Both the position numbers and the translations under genes were made by a program. Shown here piece after piece: positions 61,484 to 64,000 of a DNA stretch of 64,000 nt. How positions within the stretch are numbered: position 1 is the stretch's first letter; each line of letters begins with the position of its first letter. The notes under the pieces were generated by a model. That model saw only the letters and a list, made by a program, of their open reading frames with translations, did no database searches and was not told the origin of the DNA. The stretch comes from Streptomyces sp. 15-116A (GTDB lineage: Bacteria; Actinomycetota; Actinomycetes; Streptomycetales; Streptomycetaceae), in the NCBI RefSeq assembly GCF_025290915.1, contig NZ_JAOCQE010000001.1:1-64000 (forward strand). The letters run 5' to 3'.

Positions 61484-61503
61484 ACTGATACTCTCACATC
61501 AGT
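61484..61503. promoter_or_regulatory. ArsR operator dyad between arsR and arsC
   Basis: ACTGAT (61484-61489) and ATCAGT (61498-61503), perfect 6-8-6, starting two bases upstream of the arsR start codon. Confidence 0.65.
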
Positions 61504-61573
61504 GGTGGCTGACACCACCGGGTGCTGACGTCATGTGCGCCTGATGTCGTCGCGAGACAAGAGAGACCTCCTG

Positions 61574-61987
61574 ATGTCCGACAAGCCCTCCGTGCTGTTC
61601 GTCTGTGTCCACAACGCTGGCCGCTCGCAGATGGCCGCCGCGTGGCTGACCCACCTGGCCGGGGACCGCGTCGAGGTCCGTTCCGCCGGCTCCAACCCGG
61701 GCGAGAACGTCAACCCCGCCGCCGTGGAAGCGATGCGCGAGGTCGGCATCGACATCTCCGCCGAGGTGCCCAAGATGCTGACCGTGGACGCGGTCAAGGA
61801 GTCCGACGTCTGTATCACCATGGGCTGCGGCGACACCTGCCCGGTCTTCCCCGGCAAGCGGTACCTGGACTGGCAGCTGGAGGACCCGGCGGGCCAGGGC
61901 GTCGAGGCCGTCCGCCCCATCCGCGACGAGATCAAGGTGCTGGTCGAGGGCCTGATCAAGGAGATCGCCCCGGAGCCGCAGGCATGA
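61574..61987 (+). CDS. arsC: Thioredoxin-coupled arsenate reductase
   Basis: 137 residues of low-molecular-weight phosphatase fold. The P-loop is FVCVHNAGRS with Cys11; the redox pair is Cys85 and Cys89 (MGCGDTCPVF). This triple identifies the thioredoxin-linked class, which reduces As(V) to As(III). A matching thioredoxin reductase and thioredoxin follow in the same operon. ATG at 61574; stop overlaps trxB. Confidence 0.92.
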   Translation: MSDKPSVLFVCVHNAGRSQMAAAWLTHLAGDRVEVRSAGSNPGENVNPAAVEAMREVGIDISAEVPKMLTVDAVKESDVCITMGCGDTCPVFPGKRYLDWQLEDPAGQGVEAVRPIRDEIKVLVEGLIKEIAPEPQA

Positions 61988-62964
61988 GCACCACCGCGGA
62001 CATACGCAACGTCATCATCATCGGGTCGGGGCCGGCGGGTTACACCGCCGCGCTCTACACCGCCCGCGCCAGTCTGAACCCCCTCGTCTTCGGCGGCGCG
62101 ATCTTCGTCGGCGGCTCGCTCACGACCACGACCGAGGTCGAGAACTTCCCCGGCTTTCCCGACGGGGTCCAGGGTCCCGAGCTCATGGAGAACATGCGGG
62201 CCCAGGCCGAGAGGTTCGGCGCCGAGATGATCGACGACGACATCGTCGCCGTCGACCTGACCGGTGACATCAAGACCGTCACCGACACCGCCGGTACCGT
62301 CCACCGCGCGAAGACGGTGATCGTCGCCACGGGTTCCGGCTACCGCAAGCTCGGCCCGCCCAAGGAGGACGAGCTGTCCGGGCGGGGTGTGTCCTGGTGC
62401 GCGACCTGCGACGGCTTCTTCTTCCGGGACCGGGACATCGTGGTCGTCGGCGGCGGCGACACCGCCATGGAGGAGGCCACCTTCCTCACCCGCTTCGCCC
62501 GGTCGGTGACCGTCGTGCACCGGCGCTCCACTCTGCGTGCCTCCCAGGTCATGCAGAACCGCGCTTTCTCCGACGACAAGATCTCCTTCGCCTTCGACAG
62601 CGAGGTCGCCGCGCTCCACGAGGAGAACGGCATGCTGGCCGGCATGACGCTGCGCGACACCCTGACCGGCGAGACGCGTGAGCTGGCCGCGACCGGCCTG
62701 TTCATCGCCATCGGCCACGACCCGCGCACCGAGCTCTTCAAGGGCCAGCTGGACCTCGACTCCGAGGGGTACCTGAAGGTCGAGTCGCCCTCGACGCGCA
62801 CGAACGTCCCGGGCGTCTTCGGCGCCGGCGACGTCGTCGACCACACCTACCGCCAGGCCATCACTGCGGCCGGCTCCGGCTGCGCCGCGGCGCTCGACGC
62901 CGAGCGGTATCTCGCGGCCCTGTCCGACGCGCCCGTGCCCGCCGAGGTCGTCGCGGTCGCCTGA
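61984..62964 (+). CDS. trxB: Thioredoxin reductase
   Basis: 326 residues. FAD motif IIIGSGPAGYTAALYTARA, redox-active CATCDGFFF, NADPH motif VVVGGGDTAMEEATFL and GVFGAGDVVDHTYRQAITAAGSGCAAALDAE at the end. It reduces the thioredoxin encoded next for ArsC turnover. ATG overlaps the arsC stop. Confidence 0.92.
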   Translation: MSTTADIRNVIIIGSGPAGYTAALYTARASLNPLVFGGAIFVGGSLTTTTEVENFPGFPDGVQGPELMENMRAQAERFGAEMIDDDIVAVDLTGDIKTVTDTAGTVHRAKTVIVATGSGYRKLGPPKEDELSGRGVSWCATCDGFFFRDRDIVVVGGGDTAMEEATFLTRFARSVTVVHRRSTLRASQVMQNRAFSDDKISFAFDSEVAALHEENGMLAGMTLRDTLTGETRELAATGLFIAIGHDPRTELFKGQLDLDSEGYLKVESPSTRTNVPGVFGAGDVVDHTYRQAITAAGSGCAAALDAERYLAALSDAPVPAEVVAVA

Positions 62965-62999
62965 CGGCAGCCCGTTCCACCCCGTACGAGGAGACCCAC

Positions 63000-63323
63000 A
63001 TGGCCCTCAAGAACGTCACCGACGACTCCTTCGACCAGGACGTCCTCCAGAGCGACAAGCCCGTGCTCGTCGATTTCTGGGCAGCCTGGTGCGGCCCGTG
63101 CCGCCAGCTCGCCCCCTCCCTGGAGGCGATCGCGGCCGAGCACGGCGACGCGATCGAGATCGTGAAGCTCAACATCGACGAGAACCCGGACACCGCCGCC
63201 AAGTACGGCGTGATGTCCATCCCGACGATGAACGTCTACAAGGGCGGCGAAGTCGTCCAGACGATCGTCGGCGCCAAGCCGAAGGCCGCGCTGGAGCGTG
63301 AGCTGGCCGACCACCTTGGCTGA
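63000..63323 (+). CDS. trxA: Thioredoxin
   Basis: 107 residues. Active site WAAWCGPCRQLAP, cis-proline loop MSIPTMNVYKGG. Full length. 35 bases after trxB with GAGGAGA upstream. The dedicated electron donor for ArsC. Confidence 0.93.
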   Translation: MALKNVTDDSFDQDVLQSDKPVLVDFWAAWCGPCRQLAPSLEAIAAEHGDAIEIVKLNIDENPDTAAKYGVMSIPTMNVYKGGEVVQTIVGAKPKAALERELADHLG

Positions 63324-63766
63324 ACGGCGAAGGCAAGGAGTCTGCCTCGTCGAGGACCAGCCCCGTGCGACGCACGGCGGCTCTGACTCGCCCGGTACGG
63401 CGGCTGCATCCGGTCGAGACCTACGGCGGCACGGAAGAAGCGGCGCCCAGTAGGCACAGCCGCCGGGTCGAGGACCGCGCGCACCTTGTTCAGACCGTCG
63501 TAGTTTCACCGAGTTTATTCACCGGCTACCGGATGAAGGCGACACCGTTTTCTCGGTCGGGAAGCTCCACGTCGGTCATGATCTTCAGGTAGTGGCCCGC
63601 GGCCGCTTGTCGGACTCGGCGTCTTTCTGGGCTCTCAGACAACCGGCCGATCCCGGCAGCAACCGGTCCGCCCGGGCCGTACGATGCAGACGCTGGTGCT
63701 TCCACCGGCTCCTGGGTACAGATCCAGCGGTCCTCATTGACAGCGGCAGGGAAGGGTGACAGGCGT
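63324..63766. other. Non-coding region with a minus-strand gene tail
   Basis: No full gene. On the minus strand LKIMTDVELPDRENGVAFIR with a stop at 63526-63528 looks like the last codons of a lost gene. The rest shows nothing recognisable. Confidence 0.4.
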
Positions 63767-64000
63767 ATGGCAGCGAACGCCGACCACCTGAAGGCCCTGG
63801 TGCGCGCGCACGCCTCAGCGGACGACGATCTTTTCTACAGCGTCGCCTTGCAGGTGGCGGCAAAGTCGGCGCGCCAGGGCCAGGGGAAGTTCGCTGTGGA
63901 GCTGAGGGAACTCGTCGAGGCCGCCCGAACAAAGCAGAGCAGAACTGGTGGCCGCGCTGCCACTCCAGTAGTGCAGCCCCGGGGCGAGCTGTCGAGTCTA
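63767..64000 (+). CDS. AAA-family ATPase, N-terminal fragment (runs off window)
   Basis: 78 codons from an ATG at 63767, with GGGAAGG upstream, open to the window end. ADHLKALVRAHASADDDLFYSVALQVAAKSARQG, then LRELVEAART and finally PRGELSSL match my memory of the N-terminal helical segment of a group of actinobacterial AAA ATPases with a C-terminal SpoVK-like domain. The ATPase domain itself lies outside the window, so the assignment is tentative. Confidence 0.5.
   Translation, partial: MAANADHLKALVRAHASADDDLFYSVALQVAAKSARQGQGKFAVELRELVEAARTKQSRTGGRAATPVVQPRGELSSL

Overview
The window is very GC-rich actinomycete DNA, most likely Streptomyces. Third codon positions are nearly all G/C, GTG starts are common, many genes overlap by 4 bases (ATGA/GTGA), and DUF3093, DUF3105, DUF305, DUF2180 and CtaG-CopD fusion families are present. 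I see no rRNA, tRNA, CRISPR or ordinary housekeeping block. The dense metal genes, recombinases, broken genes and repeated modules point to an accessory island on a chromosome arm or large linear plasmid.

Layout. 1-3350: truncated copies of an MFS gene and arsI, then an intact CmtR/cation-efflux pair and a frameshifted drug-efflux gene. 3547-7808: a three-gene recombinase/XRE operon with palindromes upstream, and a serine-recombinase remnant. 7818-9928: a thioredoxin-like gene and a second CmtR/CDF/methyltransferase module, decayed. 10029-15571: a long minus-strand series with SCO1, ArsR, CcdA, TlpA, VKOR, DsbA, LspA, CDF and ArsR, that is, extracytoplasmic thiol redox plus metal efflux. 15799-20402: a two-component system and an MMPL exporter. 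20835-28472: a co-directional biosynthetic block (acyl-CoA dehydrogenase-like, thioester reductase-like, class-III aminotransferase, START-like, flavin reductase, SDR, fatty-acid hydroxylase) ending in a nitric oxide synthase oxygenase. 28500-29500: gene remnants. 29519-34302: a three-gene cassette of middle component, SMC-like ATPase with a Zn-ribbon hinge, and a PD-(D/E)xK nuclease, resembling ABC-3C/Lamassu-type conflict systems. 34618-35354: glycosyltransferase remnant. 35406-37602: arsenic permease-like, MerT-like and MerR genes. 38536-40919: MFS and cysteine-synthase-like pair. 41036-52278: copper and envelope genes (YcnI, CopC, CopD/CtaG, DsbA, carbonic anhydrase, CDF, DUF305, DUF3105). 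52392-55791: intact CmtR/CDF/methyltransferase module, then MFS and ArsI. 55821-63323: arsenic island with three flavoprotein monooxygenases, two ArsR, ACR3, DUF2180, ArsC, TrxB and TrxA. 63767-end: start of an AAA-ATPase-like gene.

How they fit. Metal and metalloid defence dominates. CmtR-type repressors control CDF pumps from a shared operator. ArsR proteins control ACR3, ArsC with its own thioredoxin system, ArsI and oxidases. The redox operon would protect or rebuild exported thiols. Bases 1-430 recur at 55048-55499, so the 55 kb between them lies inside a direct repeat. The two most interesting systems are the SMC/nuclease cassette and the NOS-containing lipid/amine-type cluster. Both functional readings are inferences from domain content.
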